NCBI RefSeq assembly: GCF_019414865.1
Contig: NZ_DXLG01000002.1
Coordinates: forward strand, 1 to 33,215
Reading direction: 5' to 3'
DNA length: 33,215 bases
Source of the DNA: Veillonella sp.
GTDB taxonomy: Bacteria > Bacillota > Negativicutes > Veillonellales > Veillonellaceae
The position numbers and the translations under genes are program-made. Of the stretch, positions 6,868 through 14,990 are shown piece after piece (position 1 is the stretch's first letter; each line of letters opens with the position of its first letter). The notes beneath the pieces were generated by a model. It was not told the DNA's origin. It saw only the letters and a list, made by a program, of their open reading frames with translations, and ran no database searches.

Positions 6868-6916
6868 TTTAGACTAGTTTAAATATTTTACTAGTCTAAA
6901 TAATCTAATAGTCTAA
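6868..6916. repeat. Inverted repeat with an extra half site downstream of fucO
   Basis: TTTAGACTAGT (6868-6878) and ACTAGTCTAAA (6890-6900) form a perfect 11-bp dyad with an 11-base loop. A third copy of the half, ATAGTCTAAA, follows at 6907-6916. There is no T-run, so it looks more like a regulator site or a cruciform than a terminator. Confidence 0.45.
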
Positions 6917-6958
6917 ATGATGCCGAGCTCTGGCCCTAAGAACTTTACATCTTTAGAA

Positions 6959-6995
6959 TCTTTACATATTGCATATGCTTCCGAATATGTAAAGA
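6959..6995. repeat. Second inverted repeat in the fucO-ClC gap
   Basis: TCTTTACATATT (6959-6970) and AATATGTAAAGA (6984-6995) make a perfect 12-bp dyad with a 13-base loop. A related TTTACAT word lies just upstream near 6944. Function unknown; an operator or an RNA hairpin is possible. The whole gap 6796-7249 holds no convincing open frame. Confidence 0.45.
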
Positions 6996-7024
6996 AAATA
7001 CATTTACACACTTGCTTAACAAAA

Positions 7025-7059
7025 CTAGCCATCTCGTTTTAGAGGTGGCTAGCTTTGCG
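7025..7059 (+). terminator. Terminator-like hairpin before the ClC gene
   Basis: CTAGCCATCTC (7025-7035) pairs with GAGGTGGCTAG (7042-7052) with one G-U pair, followed by CTTTGCGTTT. The T-tract is broken, so termination is likely but not certain. It probably ends transcripts from fucO or from an unseen short RNA across the two dyads. Confidence 0.55.
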
Positions 7060-7249
7060 TTTGAAGGACTATCTATTGTGTTGTGACTCAGATTTTTATC
7101 ATCGCGTTAAGTGAGATAGCTGTTTGATACGTAATCCTTTCTTGAAAATGGTGGTTTACATAAGTATACTAAGGATATGAATACATAGTTCGGTTGTATA
7201 TATGTTATTAGATAATAAATCAGATTCGGTCAGTGCTAAGGAGGATGTT

Positions 7250-8800
7250 ATGAAGCTATGGAAATTTAATAAGCGTAGTTCTACCTTAGCAGATATGTCC
7301 ATGAATCGTATGTTGTTGACGGAGCTCATTGCAAAGGGCGCTCTTGTGGGCGTGATTGCAGGCTTTTGTGGTGCTACATATCGTTATTTAATCCTTGAGT
7401 CAGAGCATATTCGTTGGCATTTGATGGACGGCATTACTCTGGAGTGGGCCATAGGCTGGCTTGTGATGATGGTCATCTTTGCCTTTATCGTAGATCGATT
7501 GCTCGCGTGGGCTCCATTATCTGGTGGTTCTGGTATTCCTCAAATCGAAGGGGAAATGCTAGGCCTCTTTGATATGAAACCGTATCGGACACTAGTTTCC
7601 AAGATGATTGGCGGCGTATTGACAGGGTTTGCAGGCTTTTCTGTAGGCCGTGAAGGTCCAGCCGTACAAATCGGTGGCTCTGCCGGCAAGATCGTGTCCT
7701 ATTGGATGAATTCAGGACTGCGTGAGCAGCGCATCTTGACCTCTGCTGGTGCAGGGGCGGGCTTAACAGCTGCCTTTAGTGCACCTGTATCGGGAGCGAT
7801 GTTCGTCTTTGAAGAGGTCCATAAAAGCTTTTATCCGTACCTCGTTGTACCAACCTTTGTGGCTACCTTGATTTCTAATTACATTACGGTTAGTATCTTC
7901 GGCCTAGAACCGGCCCTTGGATTTTCGGTAACCTCCGGTGTCCCTCTTGAGTACTTCCCAGTCCTTCTTATGGTGGGCGTTATCATGGGGCTTTGTGGGG
8001 TGCTATTCTGTCGCATGATCTTTGCATTTAAGAAGTTCTTTGACTGGCTCAAATGCTCTCGGTTCTTGAAATTAGCCCTTACCTTTGTGGCCGTAGCGGC
8101 CATCGGCTTTGATTCTCAGCTCCTCTTAGGTGGTGGCAATGATTTAGTTGGTCATCTTGCTTTTCAATCTCATGGTGTCCTGCTTCTAGGGGGCATCGTA
8201 TTAGGCAAGATTTTGCTTACCACCTTCTGCTATGGCAGTGGTGCGCAAGGCGGTATATTCTTGCCAATGCTCGTTATAGGTGCTTCGGCAGGTGCCTTTT
8301 GTGAAAGCTTGCTTTCATCTGTGGGCATTATTTCTCCTGATTTTGTACCACAATTCGTTATTTGCGCCATGGGCGGTATGCTAGCGGCGGCTATGCGAAC
8401 CCCAATTTTGGCGATTTTACTAGTCCTTGAAATGACGAATAGCTTCTCTAATATTTATGCCATCGGTACCGTTACCATCGTGGCCTACCTTGTGGCAGAG
8501 CTGTTAAAAGAACCGCCTATTTACGATTCTTTATTACAAGCTATGAGTGGTCAAAACAATTTAGAATCTGTACAAACCTTCTTCCAAACGAAGGTGCCTG
8601 TAGTGGCAAATTATACAGATGTACAACTACAAGACTTGGCCTTGCCAGATGGGACATTAATTGTTAGCATACGCCGTAACGGTACATACATTGTGCCACT
8701 TGGCGATGTGAAACTCGAACCGGGCGACGAACTACAAGTCTCTTGTGAACGAGGACGATTAAAAGCAGCGAAAGAATTTTTCCAATCGAATCAGTTATAG
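7250..8800 (+). CDS. ClC-family chloride/proton antiporter with C-terminal RCK_C domain
   Basis: The 516-residue membrane protein carries the ClC selectivity motifs in order: GSGIPQIEG, GREGPAVQIGG with the gating glutamate E135, and GSGAQGGIFLPMLVIGA. The internal proton glutamate equivalent is present in FVFEEV (E188-E189), which favours a Cl-/H+ exchanger over a channel. The last 70 residues (PVVANYTDVQLQDLALPDG to the end) form a TrkA-C/RCK_C-like domain with L-x-P-G-D-E-L, probably a ligand-binding regulatory module. The start at 7250 is chosen because AAGGAGG lies 6 bases upstream; the ATG at 7202 has no site. The TauE/SafE gene follows after 40 bases and may be cotranscribed. Likely roles are acid resistance or anion balance. 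Confidence 0.88.
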   Translation: MKLWKFNKRSSTLADMSMNRMLLTELIAKGALVGVIAGFCGATYRYLILESEHIRWHLMDGITLEWAIGWLVMMVIFAFIVDRLLAWAPLSGGSGIPQIEGEMLGLFDMKPYRTLVSKMIGGVLTGFAGFSVGREGPAVQIGGSAGKIVSYWMNSGLREQRILTSAGAGAGLTAAFSAPVSGAMFVFEEVHKSFYPYLVVPTFVATLISNYITVSIFGLEPALGFSVTSGVPLEYFPVLLMVGVIMGLCGVLFCRMIFAFKKFFDWLKCSRFLKLALTFVAVAAIGFDSQLLLGGGNDLVGHLAFQSHGVLLLGGIVLGKILLTTFCYGSGAQGGIFLPMLVIGASAGAFCESLLSSVGIISPDFVPQFVICAMGGMLAAAMRTPILAILLVLEMTNSFSNIYAIGTVTIVAYLVAELLKEPPIYDSLLQAMSGQNNLESVQTFFQTKVPVVANYTDVQLQDLALPDGTLIVSIRRNGTYIVPLGDVKLEPGDELQVSCERGRLKAAKEFFQSNQL

Positions 8801-8840
8801 CAAAGAGATTTTTCCAATCTAAGTAAAGGGAGGCCTTATA

Positions 8841-9635
8841 ATGCTGGATAACATTATAGTATTTTATATCTTCTTTACCATAGTTGGCTTTTTAGCTGCT
8901 ATGCTGGGCACCATCATCGGTGCTGGTGGAGGGCTTGTATTTGTACCTCTCTTTATGTATTGGTTCCCTGAGTGGTCTCCATCTATGATTGTAGGTACAT
9001 CGCTATTTTCTGTTATGTGTAATGCCATTTCTGGATCCATTGCGTATATTAAACAGAAAAAGGTACTTATCAGCGCAGCCATTGTATTTAGTTTAGCAAC
9101 TTTACCAGGCGCCATTTTAGGGGCTCAAATGTCTGGTTGGTTCTCTGGTAAGGGCTTTATGTTTGCCTTTGGGTGCTTTATGCTCTGTGCTTCAGGTTTG
9201 ATTGGGTTTAAGAATTTCCGAAAAGGGGAGCGGAAGGAAGAAAGCCTTACCCTTGATCAGCTAACCTATAGCAAGCCTATCGGTATTAGCATTAGCTTTT
9301 TTGTAGGATTTATCTCCAGTATCTTTGGTATCGGCGGTGGCCTCATCCATGTGCCTGCCTTGATTTATCTCATGGGTTTCCCAACCCATATGGCTACGGC
9401 TACGAGCCAATCTATCCTTGCTGTATCTACAACGATAGGTGTTATAACACATTTAATCGAAAATCATATCGTCTTTAGCATTGCTATCCCTACTAGCATT
9501 GGTGCTATCTTTGGTGCTCAAGCAGGGGCGCGCATCGCTAAACGTTTGAAAGCAAAATCTATCCTTGCCCTTATGAGTGTTGCCGTCTTTGCATTGGCGG
9601 TACGCCTTATTCTTAAATCTGGTATTCTTGGATAA
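8841..9635 (+). CDS. TauE/SafE-family anion (sulfite/sulfonate) transporter
   Basis: The 264-residue protein has about eight hydrophobic segments and the internal two-fold repeat of the family: IIGAGGGLVFVPLFMYW near residues 26-42 and FGIGGGLIHVPALIYL near residues 160-175. TauE/SafE (formerly DUF81) proteins export sulfite, sulfoacetate or related organic acids across the inner membrane. The substrate here is not determined. GGGAGG gives a well-placed ribosome site. It sits 40 bases behind the ClC gene and ends at a strong hairpin, so the two probably form a two-gene anion-transport operon. Confidence 0.85.
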   Translation: MLDNIIVFYIFFTIVGFLAAMLGTIIGAGGGLVFVPLFMYWFPEWSPSMIVGTSLFSVMCNAISGSIAYIKQKKVLISAAIVFSLATLPGAILGAQMSGWFSGKGFMFAFGCFMLCASGLIGFKNFRKGERKEESLTLDQLTYSKPIGISISFFVGFISSIFGIGGGLIHVPALIYLMGFPTHMATATSQSILAVSTTIGVITHLIENHIVFSIAIPTSIGAIFGAQAGARIAKRLKAKSILALMSVAVFALAVRLILKSGILG

Positions 9636-9642
9636 TATAAGC

Positions 9643-9685
9643 CCTCTAGAGGTTACTCGAAAGAGTTATTACTAGAGGTCTTTTT
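9643..9685 (+). terminator. Terminator after the TauE/SafE gene
   Basis: CCTCTAGAGGTTACTC (9643-9658) pairs with GAGTTATTACTAGAGG (9663-9678), with a few mismatches, across a GAAA tetraloop. TCTTTTT follows. Confidence 0.75.
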
Positions 9686-9801
9686 ATATGTAAAGAAACT
9701 ATGAATGAGCGTATTAGGCAGGCAATATAAAAAGGTATGAGTAAAAGTCATAACTAAATATAAATGAGAACGAGAAAACAAAAAAATAAATTATACTGAA
9801 T

Positions 9802-9811
9802 TTATGCATAA
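9802..9811. promoter_or_regulatory. TTATGCATAA palindrome, distal copy
   Basis: Perfect 10-base palindrome in the context AATTTATGCATAATT. The same 15 bases occur again at the proximal copy, which argues for a regulator site over chance. Confidence 0.35.
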
Positions 9812-10031
9812 TTTTTGCAAACTATTTCCTATAGAATTATATGCAGTGTAACTCATGTTTTATGGGATGTTTAGCACTCATTTGTTATGGCGTTATGAAT
9901 ATGCTTAGTAAATAAAATAGTTTTAATATAACATATGAAAAGATGAGTACATGATAATGCTATTGAGATGCACTTTCAACTAAAGGAATAAAAAAGCAAT
10001 GCATATCGAGAATTATTAGAAGAGATATAAT

Positions 10032-10041
10032 TTATGCATAA
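10032..10041. promoter_or_regulatory. TTATGCATAA palindrome, proximal copy
   Basis: Second copy of the palindrome in the same AATTTATGCATAATT context, 26 bases upstream of the TATACT -10 candidate. That position would suit an activator or repressor of the dehydrogenase gene. Confidence 0.35.
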
Positions 10042-10127
10042 TTATAGTAGTGAGAATGAGAACGGCGTATACTAAATATTAGACAATATAAGACGAATTC
10101 CTTAAGAGAGGATAGGAGGAAATATAA

Positions 10128-12950
10128 GTGAGTACGCTTACTAGAGATTATGAACGTTTTGCCAAGGAGGCAAAAGAGATTTGTAAAGATCGTGTGTATA
10201 CCGATCATTTACGTCGTTATGCATATGGCGTTGACGCGTCCTGCTATAGCTATTTACCAAAGGTTGTTGTAAAGGCTGAAGATGAACGCGAAGTACGACG
10301 CCTTATTCGTTTGTGCCAACAATGTGGTACACCATTTACATTCCGTGCGGCCGGTTCTTCTTTGTCTGGTCAATGCTCCAGTGAAGACGTGCTCATCGTA
10401 TGTAATGATGGCTTCAAAAAAATGGAAGTTATCGACGATGGCAAGGCTTTAAAATGCGAATGTGGTGTTATCGGTTCTGATGCCAACGATTTATTGAAAC
10501 CATACAACCGCAAAATCGGTCCAGATCCTGCTACGCTTGCAACAGCATTAGTAGGTGGTATTTTGAACAATAACTCCTCTGGTATGTGCTGTGGTACGGC
10601 TCAAAACTCCTATAAAACAATCCGTTCCATCCGCGTTGTATTGCTAGACGGTACTGTTCTTGATACATCGGACAAAAAATCCATTGAACAATTCCTTCGT
10701 GAAAAACCTCAAATGGTAGAAGAAATCTTGCAATTGCGCAAAGAAATCTTAGCCGACGAAGAATTGACTCATTTGATTCATCACAAATACAAAATCAAAA
10801 ATACTACAGGCTATGGCTTGAACTCCCTTGTTGATTTCGAAGACATCATCGACATCATCAATCACTTGTTTATCGGTTCTGAAGGTACATTGGGCTTCGT
10901 ATCTGAAATCGTGTACAACACTGTTGAAGACGTACCTCATAAAGGTTGCGGTCTCATGTTCTTCAAAACATTGAACGATGCATCCTTGGCCGTTGTGGCC
11001 TTGGCTAATATGGGCCGCGATAAGGTTGTAGCTGCAGAAATGATGGACTATCAATCCTTGAAAGCCGTTCAAACTCTTGAAAATGTACCAGACTTCGTTC
11101 GTGAAGTGCCAGAAGGTACAAGCGCTATCTTGTTCCAAACTGAAAGCTACTCCAAAGAAACTGTAGATGAAAATTTAGCTTTCATTAAAGATAAATTGAA
11201 AGACATCCCAACAGCTATCCCAAGTCTTTATTCTCAAGATCCTAAGGAATACGATTCTTGGTGGGCTATCCGTAAAGGTATCTTGCCAATCGTTGGTGGT
11301 CAACGTAGAAAAGGTACTACTGTTATCACAGAAGACGTTTGCTTCCAAATCGAAGACTTCACTAAAGGCATCGAAATGCTTACTGAATTATTCCACAAAT
11401 ACGATTTCGTAGACGGTGGCGTAATCTTCGGTCATGCTTTGTCTGGTAACGTTCACTTTAACATTACACCTGACTTCAGCGACCCTAAAGATACTAAGAA
11501 CTTCGGCGACTTGGTAAAAGAAATGTCCGAACGCGTATCTGGTTTCGGTGGTTCTTTGAAAGCCGAACATGGTACAGGCCGCATGGTAGCACCATTCGTT
11601 GAAATGGAATGGGGCAAAAAAGCGTACGAAATCAACCGTCGCATCAAAGCCATCTTTGACCCTGAACGCATCTTGAACCCTGATGTTATGATTACTGATG
11701 ACCCAGATGTGTACAAGAAAAACCTTAAAGCTCAATGCGTTATCGATGATGCTTTCACAATCTGTATGGAATGTGGTTTCTGTGAAAAACATTGTCCAAG
11801 CCGTAACTTAACATTGACTCCACGTCAACGTATCGCATTGTTGCGCGAAACTAAACGCCTTGAAAACGAAGGTAACTTCACATTGGCATCTGAACTTAGA
11901 AAAGGTTACGAATACTTCGGCGTAGATACTTGTGCTGCTTGCTCTATGTGTAAAGGTCTTTGCCCACTCAGCATCGATACTGCTCAAATCGCATTGTCCA
12001 TGCGCCGCATCGATCCACCTGCACCAGAATTGGCTAAGAAAATTTATGATAACTTCTCCACAACACTTCAAATGTGCCGTGCCGGTGTAAGCCTAGAAGG
12101 TATTGCAGGTTCTATCATTACACAAAAAGCGATTTCTAAGATTACTGAAGGTTTGCATGGCGTAACTGGTGTTACACCATATGTTCCTAAAACAACACCT
12201 AAGGCTAATCGCTATAAATTGAAAAACCGTATTAAACCAACTAACTTTGAAAAGGTTGTATACTTCAGTACTTGTGCGAACCGCGCATTTAAACCTAACC
12301 AAGGTTATGATGATGATCGCAGCTTACAACAAGTAGTGGAAAGCCTTTGCAACAAGGCTCATATCGATATTATTTATCCAGAACATATCGAAAACCTCTG
12401 CTGTGGTTTGAGCTTTGAAAACTATGATGACGTTCATGAACGTGCTGTTAAAGACTTGCACGATGCATTGATGAAAGCATCTCAAAATGGTAAATATCCA
12501 ATCATGATTGACCATAGTGCGTGCTTCAATCATGCATTCAAACATATGCCAGACTTAGAAATCAACGATATTTCTGAATTCTTGTGCAAATATGTTGTGC
12601 CTCATCTTGACATTGAAAAATGCGATGAACGCGTAATCGTACACAAACAATGTAAGATTAAATCTTTGAACAAATCTCAATACATTGAAGACTTGGCTCG
12701 CCTCTGTACAGACCATGTATTCAACATTAAATCCTTCGCATGCGACGGCTTTGCTGGTCAAAAAGGTTTCTTCACACCAGAACTTAACAAATCTGCTACA
12801 AAAGACCTTGCTGGTGAAATTGCTGAATACGGCGCTACACTAGGTGTAAGCTCTAGTTCCACATGTGAAATTGGTCTTGGTGAAAGCGGTGGCATCCCAT
12901 TCGTAGGCGTTGCATTCCTATTAGACCGTTGCTCTAAAGCAAAAAAATAA
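10128..12950 (+). CDS. FAD-linked oxidase fused to Fe-S subunit (D-lactate dehydrogenase-type)
   Basis: The 940-residue protein joins three modules. First is a PCMH-type FAD-binding domain (about residues 40-215, with AAGSSLSGQC and GPDPATLATALVGGILNNNSSG). Second is a FAD-oxidase C-terminal domain (about 245-510, with FGHALSGNVHFN and EHGTGRM). Third is an iron-sulfur part with two clusters, CMECGFCEKHCP (from about residue 546) and CAACSMCKGLCP (from about 602), and a CCG domain with NLCCGLSF near 757. Such GlcD-GlcF type fusions (YdiJ/Dld-like) oxidise D-lactate, glycolate or 2-hydroxyglutarate and pass electrons to the membrane. In this setting D-lactate to pyruvate is most likely. Translation starts at GTG, 7 bases after AGGAGGA. 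It is a single gene bounded by a long control region and a terminator. Confidence 0.85.
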   Translation: MSTLTRDYERFAKEAKEICKDRVYTDHLRRYAYGVDASCYSYLPKVVVKAEDEREVRRLIRLCQQCGTPFTFRAAGSSLSGQCSSEDVLIVCNDGFKKMEVIDDGKALKCECGVIGSDANDLLKPYNRKIGPDPATLATALVGGILNNNSSGMCCGTAQNSYKTIRSIRVVLLDGTVLDTSDKKSIEQFLREKPQMVEEILQLRKEILADEELTHLIHHKYKIKNTTGYGLNSLVDFEDIIDIINHLFIGSEGTLGFVSEIVYNTVEDVPHKGCGLMFFKTLNDASLAVVALANMGRDKVVAAEMMDYQSLKAVQTLENVPDFVREVPEGTSAILFQTESYSKETVDENLAFIKDKLKDIPTAIPSLYSQDPKEYDSWWAIRKGILPIVGGQRRKGTTVITEDVCFQIEDFTKGIEMLTELFHKYDFVDGGVIFGHALSGNVHFNITPDFSDPKDTKNFGDLVKEMSERVSGFGGSLKAEHGTGRMVAPFVEMEWGKKAYEINRRIKAIFDPERILNPDVMITDDPDVYKKNLKAQCVIDDAFTICMECGFCEKHCPSRNLTLTPRQRIALLRETKRLENEGNFTLASELRKGYEYFGVDTCAACSMCKGLCPLSIDTAQIALSMRRIDPPAPELAKKIYDNFSTTLQMCRAGVSLEGIAGSIITQKAISKITEGLHGVTGVTPYVPKTTPKANRYKLKNRIKPTNFEKVVYFSTCANRAFKPNQGYDDDRSLQQVVESLCNKAHIDIIYPEHIENLCCGLSFENYDDVHERAVKDLHDALMKASQNGKYPIMIDHSACFNHAFKHMPDLEINDISEFLCKYVVPHLDIEKCDERVIVHKQCKIKSLNKSQYIEDLARLCTDHVFNIKSFACDGFAGQKGFFTPELNKSATKDLAGEIAEYGATLGVSSSSTCEIGLGESGGIPFVGVAFLLDRCSKAKK

Positions 12951-12978
12951 GATTTATAACATTACCTACCATATAACG

Positions 12979-13009
12979 AAAAAGGACGAGTTGCGGCTCG
13001 TCCTTTTTT
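12979..13009 (+). terminator. Terminator after the lactate-type dehydrogenase
   Basis: AAAAAGGACGAG (12979-12990) and CTCGTCCTTTTTT (12997-13009) form a perfect stem around TTGCGG, with a clean T-run. Confidence 0.9.
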
Positions 13010-13141
13010 GTATATAGTTTTGGTATAATTGTAATGGTATTAAATAAATTATAAGTTACTACTACATATTGTAATCATATTAAATAATGAATATATACGA
13101 CATAATGTGGTTGTATTATATAGATAATATAGAGGTATGGT

Positions 13142-13747
13142 ATGAAATATATTCTATTATGTCTTTGTTTGCTTAGCCTATTAGGTTGTGGCACAGAGAC
13201 TAAGACCCAACAAGACTCTAAACCTACAACAGCTAACGAACAAGCTAAAATAGAGCAAGGTCAAGATGCTCACGTAATGGCAGCTAAGCAGGCTTTATCC
13301 TCTGGCGATTATGCTAAAACCATCGAGGAAGCATCAGCTTCTATTAAGGATAATCCTAATAATGCAGAGGCGTACTCCATCCGTGGCTTCGCTACGGCGT
13401 TAAATGGTGATACAGCTAAGGGCTTAACAGATACTAAAAAATCATATGACCTAGATCCTAATAATGTAGCGAACTACTACAACATGGCTATGGTGTACAA
13501 ATTACAAGGCCAATTAAATGAGTCTAAACAATGGTTTGAAAAGGTATTAGAAAAGGACCCTAGTAACACCTGGTCTGTGTATGGCATTGCTACTATTTAT
13601 GCAGACCAAGGGGATGATACGAAGGCCCTTGATTGGCTTGAAAAAGCAATTAACATTGATCCATCTGTGAAAGCTGTGGCCGCTGAACAAGACCATTTTG
13701 AACGCTTTCACAATAATGCGCGATTTAAAACATTAGTAGGATTATAG
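13142..13747 (+). CDS. TPR-repeat lipoprotein
   Basis: The 201-residue product has a short lipoprotein signal (MKYILLCLCLLSLLGC, lipobox LSLLGC) followed by a Gln/Lys/Thr-rich linker to about residue 45. From there it has three to four tetratricopeptide repeats, for example AAKQALSSGDYAKTIEEASASIKDNPNNAEAY as separate helices, then ANYYNMAMVYKLQGQLNESKQWFEKVLEKDP and WSVYGIATIYADQGD. TPR lipoproteins act as protein-protein scaffolds at the envelope; the partner is unknown. The start is supported by GAGG upstream and the signal peptide. It ends 2 bases before the next start codon, so the two are cotranscribed. Confidence 0.8.
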   Translation: MKYILLCLCLLSLLGCGTETKTQQDSKPTTANEQAKIEQGQDAHVMAAKQALSSGDYAKTIEEASASIKDNPNNAEAYSIRGFATALNGDTAKGLTDTKKSYDLDPNNVANYYNMAMVYKLQGQLNESKQWFEKVLEKDPSNTWSVYGIATIYADQGDDTKALDWLEKAINIDPSVKAVAAEQDHFERFHNNARFKTLVGL

Positions 13748-13749
13748 GC

Positions 13750-14163
13750 ATGGATGTGAAACAGATGATTCGCCTTATTATAAAGGCGATAGGATTTATA
13801 TATTGGTTTGTTTTTCTATACCTTGGTGGTTTAATGGTCGTAGACTGGTCAGGGTTTATGTCCCAACATAATATAGAAACACCTCTATTCCTTACATACT
13901 TAGTATTTGTAGGATGTTTTGTAACACCGTATATTATGCTGTACTGGAAGAAGCTAAATCCTAATGTGAAAGTTCCATTTTTAGTGCGCCATCTCTCCGA
14001 ATTTATGGCGCGATTAGAAGATTGCCATAGCATATGGTTTGATGTGCTATATGTACTAAAATTATTGCTCTATTTCGTAACAATTCTGTGGATGCTTTGT
14101 ATCATATTACTCACCTTAGCAGTTATTGCGTGGACAGTAGTCCTAATTTTGCTGAGCAATTGA
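13750..14163 (+). CDS. Small integral membrane protein of unknown function
   Basis: I do not recognise the family. The 137-residue protein has about four hydrophobic segments: residues 10-31, 44-65, and two in the stretch 100-135. A basic, hydrophilic loop between (KKLNPNVKVPFLVRHLSEFMARLEDC) probably faces the cytoplasm. It starts 2 bases after the TPR lipoprotein stop, with AGGA inside the upstream gene as the likely ribosome site, so it depends on that gene for transcription and may work with it. Its end converges with the hicAB pair on the other strand. Confidence 0.6.
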   Translation: MDVKQMIRLIIKAIGFIYWFVFLYLGGLMVVDWSGFMSQHNIETPLFLTYLVFVGCFVTPYIMLYWKKLNPNVKVPFLVRHLSEFMARLEDCHSIWFDVLYVLKLLLYFVTILWMLCIILLTLAVIAWTVVLILLSN

Positions 14164-14179
14164 TGAGGTAAATTTACAT

Positions 14180-14557
14180 TCACATTGTTTTTTCTACTAA
14201 TGCTTCTTGTAAAAGTTGAGAAAAATTAATTCCTTTAGCTAGCGCTCGATCATTTAGCCATGCAGGAATTGTTAAGGTTTTCTTTACGGATTTACTATTT
14301 TTAGCTAAATCAATATCTGTTTGTACTAATGTAGGATACGTTGTATCCGTACAAGGTAAGTTGCGAATAGATGTAGGTGTAGGTAAACTTTCCCCATCTT
14401 CTAAAGCTCCTAAAATATACAATTCCATAGCCTCTTGCGCATTAGTTACGAGCTCTGTTAACGTTGAGCCTGTACTGCTAGTATATTCTAAGTCTGGAAA
14501 CTCAGCCCAGAAACCATCAGCATCATCATGGATTATAGCAGGGTATATAAATTTCAT
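14180..14557 (-). CDS. hicB: HicB-family antitoxin
   Basis: The 125-residue protein has the HicB partial RNase H-like fold at its N-terminus (YPAIIHDDADGFWAEFPDLEYTSSTGSTLTELVTNAQEAMELYI). Its C-terminus is a ribbon-helix-helix segment (KTLTIPAWLNDRALAKGINFSQLLQEAL) that would bind DNA. HicB neutralises the HicA mRNA interferase and represses its own operon. The ribosome site GAGGAGG overlaps the TGA stop of hicA, so translation of the two is coupled. The order toxin-antitoxin is the common hicAB layout. Confidence 0.88.
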   Translation of the reverse strand: MKFIYPAIIHDDADGFWAEFPDLEYTSSTGSTLTELVTNAQEAMELYILGALEDGESLPTPTSIRNLPCTDTTYPTLVQTDIDLAKNSKSVKKTLTIPAWLNDRALAKGINFSQLLQEALVEKTM

Positions 14558-14566
14558 AGGTCCTCC

Positions 14567-14743
14567 TCATTTTAGTCCTGTACGTTTTAAAATTGCATTT
14601 AATAAACCGACAGGTACATCTTTTCCGTGTACGGCAATTACTTCAACTCGATTATCTTTTTTCAAACGATGATGACTGCCGCGTTGCCGTACATCCTTCC
14701 AGCCGTTTTTGAGTAGCAGTTTTAGTAGATCTTTATCTTTCAT
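14567..14743 (-). CDS. hicA: HicA-family mRNA interferase toxin
   Basis: This is a 58-residue double-stranded-RNA-binding-like protein with the hallmark GSHH (residues 22-25); H24 corresponds to the catalytic histidine of HicA. The core KDLLKLLLKNGWKDVRQRGSHH and the end VPVGLLNAILKRTGL are typical. The toxin cleaves mRNA when free of HicB. The ATG at 14743 is chosen because AAAGGAGAG precedes it; an in-frame ATG further upstream (14785) would include the operator palindrome in the coding sequence. All key residues are present, so the module looks intact. Confidence 0.88.
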   Translation of the reverse strand: MKDKDLLKLLLKNGWKDVRQRGSHHRLKKDNRVEVIAVHGKDVPVGLLNAILKRTGLK

Positions 14744-14764
14744 ATGCTCTCCTTTTATGGTAAC

Positions 14765-14790
14765 ACGTGTACACGTATAATACAATTGTT
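14765..14790 (-). promoter_or_regulatory. hicAB promoter and operator palindrome
   Basis: ACGTGTACACGT (14765-14776) is a perfect 12-base palindrome 22 bases upstream of the hicA start. On the minus strand a TATTAT/TATACG -10 candidate overlaps or adjoins it. A HicB dimer bound here would repress the operon, as is usual for hicAB. Confidence 0.55.
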
Positions 14791-14837
14791 AGGAGTTATA
14801 TATTCTTATTTATAGTTTAACCGTATATAAAGGAAAA

Positions 14838-14862
14838 CAGGGGTGACCATTGGTCACTCCTG
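14838..14862. terminator. Hairpin between the divergent hicAB and lipoprotein genes
   Basis: CAGGGGTGACC and GGTCACTCCTG form an 11-bp stem with a 3-base ATT loop. Read on the minus strand it is followed by TTTTCCTTTAT, so it could end leftward transcripts before they reach hicAB. It could also be a dyad operator. Confidence 0.4.
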
Positions 14863-14990
14863 ATTCTATTAGTCACTTGACAAACTAGATGTATGCGTTG
14901 CGTGCATTAATTCTATTTATATAAATTATATTGGTATATAATTAAGGTATATAAATAGAGTTGTATATTGATGAAAGGAGAGAATTCATC

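Larger units (their letters stand above)
9686..10127. other. Long AT-rich regulatory gap before the lactate-type dehydrogenase
   Basis: This 440-base gap has no convincing gene. It contains two TTATGCATAA palindromes (9802-9811 and 10032-10041, 230 bases apart), a possible promoter TTGCAA-N17-TATATG (9815-9843), and a TATACT -10 candidate (10068-10073) near the gene. The words GAGAACG/GAGAATGAGAACGG also recur near 9766 and 10052. Confidence 0.5.
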
